Shown: positions 7,481-16,167 of the stretch, piece after piece
How the letters are laid out: each line of letters begins with the position of its first letter
Position numbering within the stretch: position 1 is the stretch's first letter
Source of the DNA: Pseudomonadota bacterium
GTDB taxonomy: Bacteria > Desulfobacterota > SM23-61
DNA: 34,338 nt
Assembly (NCBI GenBank): GCA_018819135.1
Contig: JAHJQK010000166.1
Location: 1 to 34,338, forward strand
Direction of reading: 5' to 3'
Made by a program: the position numbers and the translations under genes
Notes under the pieces: model-generated
Told to the model about the DNA's origin: nothing
The model's input: only the letters and a program-made list of their open reading frames with translations
Databases searched by the model: none

Positions 7481-8680
7481 ATGGAAGGCAAAGCAGAATT
7501 TCCCAACCTTCTGGCAGGGATAAAAGTTTTAGACTTCAGCCATGTTCAGTCCGGCCCAACCTGCACTGCCATGCTGGCGGATATGGGGGCGGAAGTCGTA
7601 AAAATTGAGCCTTTTGCCGGCGATCAATTTCGGCAACCCATGGAAGGCGCTAATTTTTTTAATTTCAACCGCAATAAGCGTGGCGTCGCCTTGAATTTAA
7701 AAACCAAAGATGGGAAGGAAATCGTTTTAAAATTGGCCAAAGAAGCTGACGTCCTCCTGGAAAACTTTGTACCCGGAGCGATGGACAGATTGGGATTGGG
7801 GTATGAAGCGCTCAGCCGGCTCAATCCAGGAATCGTTTATTGTTCCATCTCAGGGTTTGGGCAAAGCGGGCCGTTTCGGGACCGGCCAGCCTATGAACCC
7901 GTCCTGCAAGCCATGTCCGGGATCATGGATTCCACTGGTGAACCGGACCGTCCCCCGGTCAGAATACGTCCGGCAATGATCGATTATTGCACGGGCGCCA
8001 ACTCCGCTTTTGCCATTGCCGCCGCTTTATTCGCACGAGAGAAGACCGGCCGGGGGCAAAGAATCGACGTGGCCTTGCTGGACGTGGCTCTCTTTTCTAT
8101 GAGCCCCTACGTAACCCAATTTATAAGGAGGGGAGAGTTGCCTGAAAGAGCGGGCTCCGCTCAACCTTCCGGGGGTGCGATCCAGAATTTCGAGACCCGG
8201 GACGGTTTAATTTACGTTGTGGCCGGTACGGATCATATGTGGAAAAATCTTTGTAATGCCCTTAACCTCCCGGAGGTGGGCAACGACCCACAATATGCGA
8301 CCCGGCAGCAAAGAGCGGAACGCAGGGTCAAGATCGCCGAGATCATCAATAACGAAACCCGCAAATATACGAGCCAGGAGCTGGAAACGAAACTCTTGGC
8401 TGCCGATGTAGCTTGTGGCAAAGTCCGCAACATCGGGGAGATCGTTCAGGAATCCCATGTGCAAACGCGGGGGATCTTAGAAGAAGTCGATTATCCCACC
8501 CTGGGAAAAATTGTCGCGGTTAAAACCCCCTTATTTTTTTCGGGGAAGTCTGCCCCTTTCCGACGGCGGGCCCCTATGCTCGGCGAAAATACCGGGGAAG
8601 TCCTGAAAGAGCTCGGATACAGCGACCAGGAGATCCAGGATTTGATCAAGAAAGGGGTCGCCCTGCAGTATGAACCCTGA
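7481..8680 (+). CDS. Class III (CaiB/BaiF/formyl-CoA transferase-like) CoA-transferase
   Basis: The 399-residue protein transfers CoA between acids, here probably activating an imported acid using an acyl-CoA produced by the pathway. Family landmarks are present: LDFSHVQSGPTCTAMLADMGAEVVKIE near the N terminus (given here by its ends LDFSHV and VVKIE), NRNKRGVALNL (63-73), ADVLLENFVPGAMDRLGLGY, and SGFGQSGP. Asp168 in AMIDYCTGA aligns with the catalytic Asp that forms the acyl anhydride in formyl-CoA transferase. ATG 7481 is preferred over an in-frame TTG at 7466 because AAGGAGG lies just before it. A 216-bp gap separates it from the dehydrogenases; it contains a small palindrome (7287-7299) but no gene was seen. 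Confidence 0.88.
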   Translation: MEGKAEFPNLLAGIKVLDFSHVQSGPTCTAMLADMGAEVVKIEPFAGDQFRQPMEGANFFNFNRNKRGVALNLKTKDGKEIVLKLAKEADVLLENFVPGAMDRLGLGYEALSRLNPGIVYCSISGFGQSGPFRDRPAYEPVLQAMSGIMDSTGEPDRPPVRIRPAMIDYCTGANSAFAIAAALFAREKTGRGQRIDVALLDVALFSMSPYVTQFIRRGELPERAGSAQPSGGAIQNFETRDGLIYVVAGTDHMWKNLCNALNLPEVGNDPQYATRQQRAERRVKIAEIINNETRKYTSQELETKLLAADVACGKVRNIGEIVQESHVQTRGILEEVDYPTLGKIVAVKTPLFFSGKSAPFRRRAPMLGENTGEVLKELGYSDQEIQDLIKKGVALQYEP

Positions 8681-8781
8681 TTCTATTGAAAAATTTGGCA
8701 TCCCGCCTCACCCTGCCTTTTCTCCCAACGGGGGAAGAAAGGAAGGGGTTGGGGGCCGGACAAGAAATTGGAGGAGAAAAA

Positions 8782-9576
8782 ATGCAAGGTAAAGACCTAA
8801 TTTTAGAAAAAGAAGGTCATGTTGCCATCTTAACCCTGAATCGACCGGATAAAATGAATGCCATCAATGCCGGAATGAGGGAACTTTTTCCTCAGGCCTT
8901 GCAAGAAGTCCAGGAGGATGATAATTTAAGGGCCCTCATTATAACGGGCGCGGGGCGAGGATTTTGTTCCGGCGCGGATGTTGCCGTCCAGGCCGCCCGC
9001 GCTGCCGGGCAGCAAGTAGACACCAGCCGTAAAACTATTCTCGCGTTGGTGGGGAACTTAATCTTGGCTTTTGAAAAGATCAACAAACCCATCATTGCTG
9101 CGGTCAATGGTATTGCTGCCGGCGTTGGATTGACGATTACCTTGGCCTGTGACATGCGTATCGCCTCCACCAATGCCCGTTTCGCGGCCATCTGGGTCAA
9201 ACGGGGTCTGATCGCCGACGGGGGAGCAACCCTCTTGCTGCCTTTAATTGTGGGTATGGAGAAAGCCTTGGAGTTATCCTTTACGGGGGACATCATCGAC
9301 GCCCGGGAAGCGGAAAGGATTCGTCTGGTCTCCCAGGTGGTTCCCCATGAAGAATTGCTGAACCGGGCGAAGGAACTGGCCCAAAAAATTGCCGGCGGAC
9401 CGCCGATCTCTGTGGAATTGGTGAAAAGAGTAACGTGGGAAAAAATTCGCAACCAACTGCGGGAGCAATTATTGTTGGAGAGTTATGCCCAGAATATCTG
9501 TCGCACAACGCAGGATCAAAAAGAAGCGGTGAAGGCCTTTATGGAGAAACGCGAGCCGCAGTTTAAAGGTCTATAG
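8782..9576 (+). CDS. Crotonase-superfamily protein, PaaG-like isomerase type
   Basis: This 264-residue member has the crotonase fold with both oxyanion-hole segments (FCSGAD 61-66 and GIAAGVG 110-116). The two hydratase glutamates (Glu144 and Glu164 in rat enoyl-CoA hydratase) are replaced by Thr118 and Trp138. Instead it carries RGLIADGGA with Asp146, matching the LIPDxGGT region of PaaG-type isomerases such as 1,2-epoxyphenylacetyl-CoA isomerase. It is therefore unlikely to be a simple enoyl-CoA hydratase; double-bond isomerisation or another enolate reaction is more plausible. ATG 8782 follows GGAGG; an in-frame TTG at 8686 is not needed. It lies between the CoA-transferase and the carboxyltransferase. 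Confidence 0.82.
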   Translation: MQGKDLILEKEGHVAILTLNRPDKMNAINAGMRELFPQALQEVQEDDNLRALIITGAGRGFCSGADVAVQAARAAGQQVDTSRKTILALVGNLILAFEKINKPIIAAVNGIAAGVGLTITLACDMRIASTNARFAAIWVKRGLIADGGATLLLPLIVGMEKALELSFTGDIIDAREAERIRLVSQVVPHEELLNRAKELAQKIAGGPPISVELVKRVTWEKIRNQLREQLLLESYAQNICRTTQDQKEAVKAFMEKREPQFKGL

Positions 9577-9714
9577 GAAAGGATTTTCCTCAAATCTAAA
9601 CCCCCCCACGCTTCCCGGCAGATGGAGAGAAACGGAAAGGGACGTGAGGGATTACATTCATCAGCTTTGGCCCAATTTCTAACGGCCAACAATGAGTAAG
9701 GAGGTTCCCAGTCC

Positions 9715-11268
9715 ATGCGACAGAAACTTGCCGAAATAAAAGCCGAACGCGAAAGAGTCATTAACTTAGCCAGCCCCAAAGCCGTGGAAAGGCAGCACAG
9801 CCGGGGGAAGATGACGGCGCGAGAACGAATCAATTTTTTTTACGATCCGGGCACCTTTGTAGAGCTCGGCCTCTTTGCCAAACCCCGCATCACCGGTTTC
9901 GACATCGATCAACAGGACTTAACCGGCGATGGGGTCATCACTGGGCATGGGAGTGTCAAGGGTCGTCCCGTTTATGCCTATGCCCAGGACTTCACCATCG
10001 CGGGAGGGAGCCAGGGTTCGGTTCATGGAAAAAAAACGCTGCGGGTGATGAAGCAGGCTTTGAAAGCCCGGGTTCCCTGTGTCCATATGATCGATTCCGG
10101 AGGGGTACGGATCCAGGATGCGGTGACCCGTGATTTTAACGACTCCTACCAACTTTATTTCTACTATCACACGATCTCTTCCGGAGTGATCCCGCAAATC
10201 GGGCTTTTGATGGGTCCTTGTGCGGCCGGAGCCGCCTACTCCCCCATTCTTACGGATTTTCTCATCATGGTGAAAAAGACCAGCCACATGTACATTGCGT
10301 CCCCCACCCTGATCAAGTCGGTGCAGTTCGTTGATGTCACCGAAGAGGAAATTGGGGGGGCGAAGATGCACGCAGAGGTGAGCGGCTGTTGCGACGTCTT
10401 AGCCGAGAATGATGAGGACTGCTTGGGGAAATGCCAGGAGCTCTTGAGTTTTCTGCCTGCCCATAATCAAGAGGAGCCGCCGGTTGTCCCCACTGGCGAT
10501 GACCCAAACCGGCGGGATGAAGAACTGCTTGATATCGTACCGGTGGATTCGAAGAAATGGTATGACATGCATCACGTCATTCAGCGCATCGTGGACCAAG
10601 GCCATTTTTTTGAGATCAAGCCGGATTTCGCCAAGAACATGATCACGGGCTTTGCCCGGTTAGACGGGCTATCGGTCGGTATCGTTGCCAATAATCCGAA
10701 ACATAAGGCCGGATCCATCGATATCAACGCGGCTGATAAGGAAGCCCGTTTTATTCGTTTTTGCGATTGCTTCAACATCCCCTTACTCTTTCTGGTTGAT
10801 AATCCCGCCTATTTGCCAGGAGTGGATCAGGAAAGAGGAGGAATTATCCGGCATGGAGCGAAGGTGCTGCACGCCATCTCGGAGGCAACCGTCCCGAAGC
10901 TCACGGTCTACATTCGGAAAGCCTATGGCGGAGGGAACCCGGCGATGTGCGGGGAGCCTTTAGGGTCGGATTTGCTTTTGGCCTGGCCTACGACGGAGAT
11001 GGGGTTGATGAATCCGGATGGGGCGGTAAACATCATCTTTCGCAATGAAATTGCCGCGGCGAAAAATCCCGAGGAAGTTCGGGCCCGGCGGTTGGCCGAA
11101 TATAAGGCCACCTTCGGCCGTTTCCCTTACCATGCCGCGGCGATGCGCTGGGTTGAAGAAATAATCGATCCAAGGGATACAAGACGTTTGCTCATTCAGG
11201 GACTTAAACTTTTTTCGCATAAGAAAGAGGAAAGGCCCTGGAAAAAACACGGGAATATTCCCCTTTAG
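9715..11268 (+). CDS. Acyl-CoA carboxyltransferase subunit (propionyl/methylmalonyl/methylcrotonyl-CoA type)
   Basis: The 517-residue protein is a biotin-dependent carboxyltransferase with N- and C-terminal crotonase-like halves. Such proteins serve in propionyl-CoA or methylcrotonyl-CoA carboxylase, or in sodium-pumping decarboxylases such as methylmalonyl-CoA or glutaconyl-CoA decarboxylase. Seen motifs include ERQHSRGKMTARERI, the first oxyanion site SGGVRIQDAV, and the C-terminal YGGGNPAMCG with DLLLAWPTTEMGLMNPDGA. Where propionyl-CoA carboxylase has GGAYDVM with an Asp that sets substrate choice, this reads GGGNPAM, closer to the GNYGMCG of methylcrotonyl-type enzymes. Biotin carboxylase, biotin carrier and membrane decarboxylase subunits are all absent from the window. 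The ribosome site AAGGAGG is about 10 bases before ATG. Confidence 0.85.
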   Translation: MRQKLAEIKAERERVINLASPKAVERQHSRGKMTARERINFFYDPGTFVELGLFAKPRITGFDIDQQDLTGDGVITGHGSVKGRPVYAYAQDFTIAGGSQGSVHGKKTLRVMKQALKARVPCVHMIDSGGVRIQDAVTRDFNDSYQLYFYYHTISSGVIPQIGLLMGPCAAGAAYSPILTDFLIMVKKTSHMYIASPTLIKSVQFVDVTEEEIGGAKMHAEVSGCCDVLAENDEDCLGKCQELLSFLPAHNQEEPPVVPTGDDPNRRDEELLDIVPVDSKKWYDMHHVIQRIVDQGHFFEIKPDFAKNMITGFARLDGLSVGIVANNPKHKAGSIDINAADKEARFIRFCDCFNIPLLFLVDNPAYLPGVDQERGGIIRHGAKVLHAISEATVPKLTVYIRKAYGGGNPAMCGEPLGSDLLLAWPTTEMGLMNPDGAVNIIFRNEIAAAKNPEEVRARRLAEYKATFGRFPYHAAAMRWVEEIIDPRDTRRLLIQGLKLFSHKKEERPWKKHGNIPL

Positions 11269-11415
11269 CTTTTTTCGGGTGTAGGATTTTTAACGAAATT
11301 GCCACCCTTTGCGTTCCCTTTCAACCGGAGGCAGTCAAATACCTCAGGGGGAAAAGGGTATGGAAGGGAAAATGAAATTAAGCAAAATTTTGGCTGGAGG
11401 GGAGAATCTCAAAGA

Positions 11416-11437
11416 GAAAGGTCGGGGCTGACCTTTC
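11416..11437 (+). promoter_or_regulatory. Perfect hairpin in the leader of the first TRAP permease gene
   Basis: An 8-bp perfect stem, GAAAGGTC and GACCTTTC, encloses the 6-base loop GGGGCT. It lies 36 bases before the ATG of the TRAP permease, within a 205-bp gap. No U-tract follows, so it is not a typical terminator. It could be an mRNA processing or stability element or a protein-binding site. Only the structure is seen; the role is unknown. Confidence 0.35.
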
Positions 11438-11473
11438 CAAAAATGATAAAAATTGCCCGGAGGAAACAGTTGA

Positions 11474-13459
11474 ATGAATAACCGCGTGGCATTGGAGCCG
11501 AAGGGAGAAAGTTCAAAAATTCAAATCTCCCAAGATGAAGAAGTCGTCCGGAAACGGGCATTGACGGGTCCATCGCGAAGGGCTGTCACGGTCATTGCTG
11601 TATGTTTTTCTCTTTTTCAAATCATTACGGGTTATTTCCCCCTGATCGCCATGTACCAAAGGATCATCCATGTGGCCTTTGCCTTCTCCCTTATTTTCCT
11701 GCTGTATCCCATCTCCCCCAAGCAGAGGAAAGATCGGATCAGCTGGGATGGTATTATTTTTGTGGGTCTCCTCCTTTACATCAGCTTCTACGTAGCCACT
11801 CATTTCATCGCGCGGGCGGGTGAAGTCGGGCTGGAGCCCCCTATGTATGAGCTGTTTCTGGGGGGGGCCTTGATCTTCTTGACGTTAGAGGCGAGTCGGC
11901 GAGCCACGGGATGGGCACTGGCCATTTTTTGCGTGGGCTCCCTTTTGTATGCCCGTTTCGGCGAGTGGCTTCCGGTAGTACTTGGCCACCCGAATTACTC
12001 CCTGGAACGGATCATCAGCGGCCTCTTCATGACCACGGAAGGTATTTATGGGGCGCTCACCGGCATTTCGGCGACTTTCATCTTCCTCTTTGTCCTTTTT
12101 GGGACCTTCATGCAGGAATCCGGCGCGGGGAATTTTTTCTTCGGCCTGGCTTCGAGCCTCTTCGGGCATATCCGGGGAGGTCCGGCCAAAATTGCCGTGG
12201 TGGCCAGCTCCATGTTCGGGATGATCTCCGGCAGCGCCATAGCCAACGTCTCCGCAACCGGGCAGATCACCATCCCGATGATGAAGAAAGCCGGCTATCG
12301 GGCCCATTTTGCTGGGGCCGTGGAGTCGGCTTCGAGCGTCGGCGGGCAGTTCATGCCCCCCGTCATGGGCGGATCTGCCTTCTTGATGATGGAGATCCTG
12401 GGGGTTCCCTATTGGTACATCTGCAAATCAGTCATCCTTTCGGCCATTCTTTATTACATAGGCATCTTTTTGATCGTGGATTTGGAGGCGGTGAAATACA
12501 ACCTGAAAGGGATCCCCAAATCTGATTGTCCCAAGTTAAAAGAGGTTTTAAAGGAGGGGTTTCACTTCATCATTCCCGTGGCGGTGTTGGTATATCTTTT
12601 GATGATTCTCCATGTCTCTATGAGCCGGGCAGCCTTCTGGGCGGTAGTCTCCGTTCCCCTGGTGGCTTTTTTCCGTAAATCCACCCGGATGAGTTTGCCT
12701 CAAATTATTCGGGCACTGGAACGGGGGGCCATTAATTTTTTGCCAATAGCGGGCGTCGTCGTAGCCTGTAATATACTGGTCGGTATGATCACCCTCACGG
12801 GTTTGGGACTGCAGATTTCTTCCATCCTCATCGAAGTCTCCGGCGAATCCCTGCTTGTCCTATTGCTATTGACCATGGTCGCTTCTCTGATCCTAGGTTT
12901 GGGGCTGCCCATTATAGTCTCTTATCTTGTTCTGGCTATCTTGGTCGCCCCTGGCCTGGTCCAGATGGGGGTGGAGCCGATTGCCGCCCACCTGTTCATT
13001 TTCTTCTTCGCCTTGGTATCTGATCTCACTCCTCCAGTGGCTCCAGGGGCTTTCGTTGCTGCCGGAATCGCTGGCGCCCCCATGATGCGCACTGCCTGGA
13101 TGGCCTGCCGGCTGGGATTGGTGGTTTATCTCCTTCCATACATGTTCGTCTATAACAACGCCCTGCTCCTCAAAGGGAGTGTCCAAAGTATTCTGCTCTC
13201 TGTGGTCACCGCCTTCATAGGGGTCTATGCCCTGGCCTGTGGGATCCAGGGTTTTATGGTCCGGGAGACTAAAATTTACGAACGGATCCTTTGCTTCTCG
13301 GCTGCTATCACCCTGATCAAACCGGGTTGGATTACTGACATTATCGGTGTAGCCTTGCTGGGATTTGTTTTATTCGTTCAGAGGCCGACATTTTTCATTG
13401 ACCTGCTGCGCCGGGGAAAAAGCCTGAATCAGAAAATTGCCAGGAGTTCTGAGCCATGA
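11474..13459 (+). CDS. TRAP transporter fused permease (4TM + 12TM), TAXI type, system 1
   Basis: This 661-residue membrane protein fuses the small (DctQ-like) and large (DctM-like) TRAP subunits, as is typical for TAXI-type systems. These use a sodium or proton gradient and a periplasmic binding protein to import organic acids. The N-terminal 200 residues hold about four hydrophobic helices. The large domain carries GPAKIAVVASSMFGMISGSAIANV (here by its ends GPAKIAV and SGSAIAN), ITIPMMKKAGY, and a repeated-half segment LILGLGLPIIVSYLVLAIL. The C-terminal segment ERILCFSAAITLIKPGW is the small extra domain found at the end of fused permeases. It starts with GGAGG about 10 bases before ATG. 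Its stop overlaps a potential ATG of the next gene, and a small exported protein and a binding protein follow. Confidence 0.92.
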   Translation: MNNRVALEPKGESSKIQISQDEEVVRKRALTGPSRRAVTVIAVCFSLFQIITGYFPLIAMYQRIIHVAFAFSLIFLLYPISPKQRKDRISWDGIIFVGLLLYISFYVATHFIARAGEVGLEPPMYELFLGGALIFLTLEASRRATGWALAIFCVGSLLYARFGEWLPVVLGHPNYSLERIISGLFMTTEGIYGALTGISATFIFLFVLFGTFMQESGAGNFFFGLASSLFGHIRGGPAKIAVVASSMFGMISGSAIANVSATGQITIPMMKKAGYRAHFAGAVESASSVGGQFMPPVMGGSAFLMMEILGVPYWYICKSVILSAILYYIGIFLIVDLEAVKYNLKGIPKSDCPKLKEVLKEGFHFIIPVAVLVYLLMILHVSMSRAAFWAVVSVPLVAFFRKSTRMSLPQIIRALERGAINFLPIAGVVVACNILVGMITLTGLGLQISSILIEVSGESLLVLLLLTMVASLILGLGLPIIVSYLVLAILVAPGLVQMGVEPIAAHLFIFFFALVSDLTPPVAPGAFVAAGIAGAPMMRTAWMACRLGLVVYLLPYMFVYNNALLLKGSVQSILLSVVTAFIGVYALACGIQGFMVRETKIYERILCFSAAITLIKPGWITDIIGVALLGFVLFVQRPTFFIDLLRRGKSLNQKIARSSEP

Positions 13460-13524
13460 AAAAGGTTCCCCCAAACGGAATGGTGGCCTGCAGGGAGGAT
13501 AAAAAAAGAAAGGAGGAGGTTCGT

Positions 13525-13950
13525 ATGAAGATCAAGGGAATGAAACGGGGTTTGCGGTGGTTTTTCATCTTCGGAATTGTTGGAACCTTTTTATGGCTGG
13601 GCGTTCCCGCTTTCGCGCAGCCGCCGGAGAATTGGACCACGGGGATAGCCTATGATGTGGTTCCGGAAGCCAAAATTACCAAGGTGGGTTGGTATATGGG
13701 AAAAACCGGGTCTGGGCAGATGTTGGTCTACGAAGTCGGGATTAAGAATGTATCCGATAAACCCTGGCGGTTTAAGCTAACCATTTATCCCATCGGCACA
13801 GAGCCAATTGCTGGATATTACCCCCGCACGGTGAAGAAAGGAAAGCCTCTGGCCCTGGAGCCCAACAAGGAATTGGTTCAGAAATTTCCCGTATTTCTCA
13901 AGGAGATGCCCAAAGGCTTTGCTCTAGTAGTTAGCAAGATGGAAGAATAG
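13525..13950 (+). CDS. Small exported protein associated with TRAP-TAXI system 1 (unknown family)
   Basis: The 141-residue product has a signal peptide (basic start MKIKGMKRGLRWFF, hydrophobic core, predicted cleavage after VPAFA, residue 31) and a mature domain of about 110 residues with no catalytic motif. It contains YDVVPEAKITKVGWY (43-57), GIKNVSDK (72-79), PIAGYYP and LALEPNKE. The same pattern occurs in the lipoprotein at 20326-20721, so the two are paralogues, each beside one TRAP-TAXI set. The fold looks like a small all-beta periplasmic domain. ATG 13525 is chosen because AGGAGGAGG lies just before it; an upstream in-frame ATG at 13456 overlaps the permease stop. A role in binding-protein or permease function is inferred from context only. 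Confidence 0.75.
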   Translation: MKIKGMKRGLRWFFIFGIVGTFLWLGVPAFAQPPENWTTGIAYDVVPEAKITKVGWYMGKTGSGQMLVYEVGIKNVSDKPWRFKLTIYPIGTEPIAGYYPRTVKKGKPLALEPNKELVQKFPVFLKEMPKGFALVVSKMEE

Positions 13951-14071
13951 GTTTAAGAAAATTGCTGCCGATTTAAAACGATTCCAGGCGGTGGGGGTGA
14001 ATTCCAGGGGTTTGGGATGGCAGAAGTATATATTGAACCAGCCTTTAAGGCCGAAAAGAAAGGAGGAAAAC

Positions 14072-15046
14072 ATGAAGAAAAGGATAATGATCATAGGGAT
14101 CATCTTGATCATGACAATTTCGCTGGGGGTAGCCCGCGAGGGGGCTGCGGCCTCAAAAAAATATCTCTCTTTAGGCACTGGCAATCCTGCCGGAACTTTT
14201 TATTTCATCGGAGCGGGTTTTGCCAATCTGATCAATAAGCACGTTCCAGAAGTGCGCGTCATTGCCGAATCGACGGCAGCCTCCGAAGAGAATTTTCATT
14301 ACATCATTAGAAATAAAATGAATTTAGGCATGGTCGCCATTCATGTGATCGATCCCGCTGTGGAGAGAAAGATGGACTTTAGCGGATTGCGCTTGATTGC
14401 TCTGGGCCATACCAGCGACCGGCACTGGATTGTTCGGAAGGACTCTCCCATTAAATCTATCTCGGATTTCAAAGGCAAAAAAGTGGCCGTGGGTCCCCCT
14501 GGAAGCGGAACGCTTGTTTCTTCCAAGATGGAGCTGGATGCGACGGGCGGATTGACTTTCAAAGATTTCACTCCTGCCTACCTCTCTTTCAGCGAGTCCA
14601 TCACGGCTCTCCGAGATGGCACAGTCGATGTGGGATGCATTTCCGCCGGTTACCCCGTTGCCAGTATTTTAGATCTGTCGAGTAAAATTCCCATTCGTCT
14701 GATTCCTTACAGCGAAAAAGAAATGGATACCCTGATGGCCAGGCATCCTTTTTACGTTCGGGTAGTCCTTCCGGCTGGAACATATCCGGGGGTCGATACG
14801 GCTACTCTGACTCGAGGAATTGCCACGGCGATATTTTGCCGCAAAGAGTTAAGCGAGGATTTGGTCTACCGGATGTTGAAAGCTATTTACGACCACCCCA
14901 AGGAAAAAAATGCCCTTCATCCCCAGGCCAAGCAGTGGAACATGGAGACGATGTTCCGGGGAGCGGAATACACAACGAAATATATTCCCTTCCATCCAGG
15001 TTCGATTCGATTTTTAAAAGAAAAGGGGGTCTGGAAAGAAAAATAA
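14072..15046 (+). CDS. TAXI-family TRAP transporter substrate-binding protein, system 1
   Basis: This 324-residue periplasmic protein begins with a signal peptide (MKKRIMIIGIILIMTISLGV, cleavage near GAAA) followed by the TAXI signature KYLSLGTGNPAGTFYFIGAG. It would bind an organic acid and deliver it to the fused permease encoded two genes upstream. Other family features are TAASEEN, the Val/Gly-rich hinge VAVGPPGSGTLVSSKM, and VDVGCISAGYP. ATG 14072 is preceded by AAAGGAGG; an upstream in-frame start at 13991 would add residues that do not resemble a signal peptide. It is clearly paralogous to the binding protein at 21346-22323 but not close to it, so the two probably recognise different ligands or different forms of one. 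Confidence 0.9.
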   Translation: MKKRIMIIGIILIMTISLGVAREGAAASKKYLSLGTGNPAGTFYFIGAGFANLINKHVPEVRVIAESTAASEENFHYIIRNKMNLGMVAIHVIDPAVERKMDFSGLRLIALGHTSDRHWIVRKDSPIKSISDFKGKKVAVGPPGSGTLVSSKMELDATGGLTFKDFTPAYLSFSESITALRDGTVDVGCISAGYPVASILDLSSKIPIRLIPYSEKEMDTLMARHPFYVRVVLPAGTYPGVDTATLTRGIATAIFCRKELSEDLVYRMLKAIYDHPKEKNALHPQAKQWNMETMFRGAEYTTKYIPFHPGSIRFLKEKGVWKEK

Positions 15047-15127
15047 ATGATCTTTCCAGGGGGGGTCAAAAGGAATAAGAAAAAAACAATCTCTTTCTCT
15101 GGAAACGGGTAAGATAAAAGGTTCTTT

Positions 15128-15151
15128 TATCTCATCGGCTATCTCATCGGC
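15128..15151. repeat. Tandem 12-bp direct repeat next to a small hairpin
   Basis: TATCTCATCGGC occurs twice without a gap (15128-15139, 15140-15151). It overlaps the end of a perfect hairpin GATAAAAG-GTT-CTTTTATC (15113-15131). Both lie in the 146-bp gap between the binding protein and the next crotonase. This could be a simple duplication or a regulator site; nothing else was recognised there. Confidence 0.4.
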
Positions 15152-15192
15152 ACTGTCTTGGTGAGTGCAATCAAGAAAGGAAGGAGAGGATC

Positions 15193-15987
15193 ATGTCCTT
15201 CGAGACAATTTTGCTGGAAAAAAAAGAAAACATTGGAGTCCTGACCCTCAATCGACCAGAGCGGATGAACGCCTTCAACGAAAAGATGGAAGCTGAGTTC
15301 GTGCAAGCGCTTCAGGAAGTAAGCCAGGACGATGAAATGCGGGCGCTGGTGGTGACCGGCGCCGGTAAGGCTTTTTGTGCGGGTGCGGATGTAGGGAGAA
15401 TGTCCGGTGAAGAGAGGAAACCGAAAGGGGCAGAAGAATTCCGGCGCGGATTCCGCAATATCCAAGGGATCATCCTGGGACTCCAGCGATTGGAAAAGCC
15501 CACGATTGCCATGGTCAATGGCTCCGCCGTCGGCGGCGGTTTTGACCTGGCCTGCGCCTGCGACCTGCGCACGGGCTCAGAGAATGCCCGCTTCATGGTC
15601 GCTTTTACGCGCATCGGCCTTTTTCCAGGCTGGGGTGGCACCTGGCTTTATGCGCGTATTATCGGAATTCCCAAGGCTGCCGAGATGCTTTTCACCGGAG
15701 ATTTTCTGGAAGCCAAAGACGCCGAGCGCTTTGGTTTGCTGAACAAGTTGGTCCCAGCGGCAGAGTTAGAAAACGAAACGATGAGCCTTGCCCGCCGTAT
15801 TGCCAACGGCCCGCCGGTCGCCCTCCGGCTGGCGAAAATGCAGCTTTACAAAGGCTTGGAGATGGATTTAGAAACGGCCATGCAGGTCGCCGCCGCTTGT
15901 GAAACTATTACGCTGACTTCGGAAGACCATAAGGAGGGCGTTGCGGCTTTCCGGGAAAAAAGGATACCCCAATATAAGGGAAAATAA
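15193..15987 (+). CDS. Crotonase-superfamily protein (Asp/Phe active-site variant)
   Basis: The 264-residue protein has the enoyl-CoA hydratase/isomerase fold with oxyanion segments FCAGAD (61-66) and GSAVGGG (110-116). At the first catalytic Glu position it has Asp118 (GGGFDLACACD), and at the second it has Phe138. This differs from the classical hydratase pair and from the other crotonases here. A hydratase with altered chemistry, an isomerase or a retro-Claisen-type lyase are all possible. It begins with GGAAGGAGAGG before the ATG. It lies between TRAP-TAXI system 1 and the ADP-forming synthetase gene, so it is probably part of the same catabolic unit. Confidence 0.82.
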   Translation: MSFETILLEKKENIGVLTLNRPERMNAFNEKMEAEFVQALQEVSQDDEMRALVVTGAGKAFCAGADVGRMSGEERKPKGAEEFRRGFRNIQGIILGLQRLEKPTIAMVNGSAVGGGFDLACACDLRTGSENARFMVAFTRIGLFPGWGGTWLYARIIGIPKAAEMLFTGDFLEAKDAERFGLLNKLVPAAELENETMSLARRIANGPPVALRLAKMQLYKGLEMDLETAMQVAAACETITLTSEDHKEGVAAFREKRIPQYKGK

Positions 15988-15992
15988 TCATT

Positions 15993-16133
15993 AACCGCAG
16001 AGATCACGGAGAACGCAGAGAAATCATAAGGTCAAAAATTTAATTCCAAGGCAAAGATATAAATTTCATTTTTTTGGGAGTTTTTGCTCTTGCTTAAATT
16101 TTTATCTACACGATCTCAGCGTTCTCTGCGGTG
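15993..16133. repeat. Intergenic repeat with inverted ends (ACCGCAGAGA type)
   Basis: The stretch starts with ACCGCAGAGA (15994-16003) and ends with the exact inverse TCTCTGCGGT (16123-16132). The left arm also contains a second partial copy (GAACGCAGAGA). The interior is AT-rich. This resembles common intergenic repeats of environmental Gram-negative genomes and fills almost the whole gap between the crotonase and the next gene. No coding function was seen. Confidence 0.5.
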
Positions 16134-16167
16134 AAAATTCCACGCCTTTAGATCAGGAGGTTAAAGG

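Noticed and set aside
11360..11431. Small plus-strand frame (MEGKMKLSKILAGG...)
   Set aside because: Only 23 codons, no convincing ribosome site or family match; the hairpin at 11416-11437 overlaps its end.
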